Source: QVMG01 sp032073245
Lineage (GTDB): Bacteria > Bacteroidota > Bacteroidia > Bacteroidales > Tannerellaceae
DNA: 64,000 bases
NCBI GenBank assembly: GCA_032073245.1
Contig: DAMANX010000003.1
Span: forward strand, 158,484 to 222,483
Direction of reading: 5' to 3'
The position numbers and the translations under genes are program-made. Of the stretch, positions 63,568-64,000 are shown piece after piece (position 1 is the first letter of the stretch; each line of letters begins with the position of its first letter). The notes under the pieces are model-generated. The model did no database searches and had not been told where the DNA came from. It saw nothing but the letters and a program-made list of their open reading frames with translations.

Positions 63568-64000
63568 GGTAAAGGTTCTTTAAATTTGAGATATAGGTTT
63601 TTCACAAATATAACGTATTTTTTGCTTACCAATAGTTAATGACTAAATAATCGATAATTATGGATAATTTTACTGATAATTATTGTCTATCCTGCCGATA
63701 ACTATCAGCAAGCAATTTTAAGCCGTATATTTTTGAAAATCATGAAATAGAAAAAGAGAAATGTATTAGGCAAATGTAAATTGTACATTTGTAATGTCTG
63801 ACGATTCCGCGACAGTAATGCAGAATTAGAGATGGCTGAAAGCCACTTTTGGAGAATAATTTCTACTTTTTGAAAGTCTTAGTTTTGACAGGCGGTGAGA
63901 GCTTTCTACTTAAAGGTGATTTAATAGAAATCATAAGATATGGCGCATCTAACCTGTATTATTCCTAAACTCAAAAAAGCGCTGTAAAAAGTACCTTCAT
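63568..64000. other. Gene-free right end with a palindromic promoter-like site
   Basis: No credible gene is seen in these 433 bp. GATAATTAT-like words repeat between 63645 and 63710. CAAATGTA (63771-63778) and TACATTTG (63784-63791) form a perfect 8-bp inverted repeat, and TACATTTG also fits the -7 consensus on the plus strand. TGGCT-GAA-AGCCA near 63842 is a small hairpin. The stretch could be the leader of a gene starting beyond the window. Confidence 0.4.

Noticed and set aside
63940..63987. Short ORF MAHLTCIIPKLKKAL
   Set aside because: Only 15 codons, no recognised family and no support beyond an ATG and a stop.

Overview
The window looks like a chromosomal segment of a Bacteroidales bacterium, most likely Parabacteroides or a close relative (genus not certain). 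Supporting signs are two SusC/SusD outer-membrane nutrient systems, an ECF sigma/FecR pair, a PorZ-type protein of the type IX secretion system, HU-related proteins, a Bacteroidetes-style LeuRS, and promoters of the TAnnTTTG type instead of sigma70 boxes. Housekeeping genes are interleaved with accessory blocks. No tRNA, rRNA, CRISPR array or insertion sequence was found.

Layout. 0-8 kb: a left-truncated beta-helix surface protein, a DUF4132-type giant gene split by a 2-nt slip in a CA repeat, its small conserved partner, and an outer-membrane barrel protein. 8-24 kb: ORF6N protein, leuS, YitT, a glycosyltransferase/membrane-protein pair, rdgB-porZ, nadA, a 600-bp AT-rich gene-free gap with DnaA-box-like words, TrmH, DUF4294, a barrel and HhH-barrel pair, and a radical SAM protein. 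24-36 kb: NagX-like acyltransferase, SulP transporter, rubrerythrin, nadB, a YjdI/YjdJ-like pair, DUF2723 (GT117) protein, polysaccharide deacetylase and an S37-like peptidase. 36-42 kb: SusD/SusC and a divergent Tat-exported sugar isomerase-like protein. 50.9-57.9 kb: a second SusD/SusC with its FecR and ECF sigma. 58-64 kb: korB/korA, alanine dehydrogenase, shikimate kinase and an HU-HTH protein.

The most interesting part is 41.9-50.6 kb, an AT-rich class I lanthipeptide cluster. On the minus strand it encodes LanC, a 78-aa precursor with a GG leader and five core cysteines, a split LanB (glutamylation protein plus separate elimination protein) and a methyltransferase. Divergently transcribed is a fusion of a polypeptide-GalNAc-transferase-like (GT27/GT2) domain with a LanC-like domain that has lost the zinc ligands and the catalytic histidine. 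A second GT2 gene converges on it. The inferred product is a glycosylated, possibly methylated, lanthipeptide in which a dead cyclase domain may present the peptide to the glycosyltransferase. No transporter or leader peptidase lies beside it.

Smaller signals include four copies of an AATTACGAATTACG inverted-repeat element placed directly after stop codons, three 11-bp direct repeats at exact 22-bp period near 7.3 kb, paired palindromes inside the ORF6N gene, and a GTTTCA/TGAAAC array near 30 kb.
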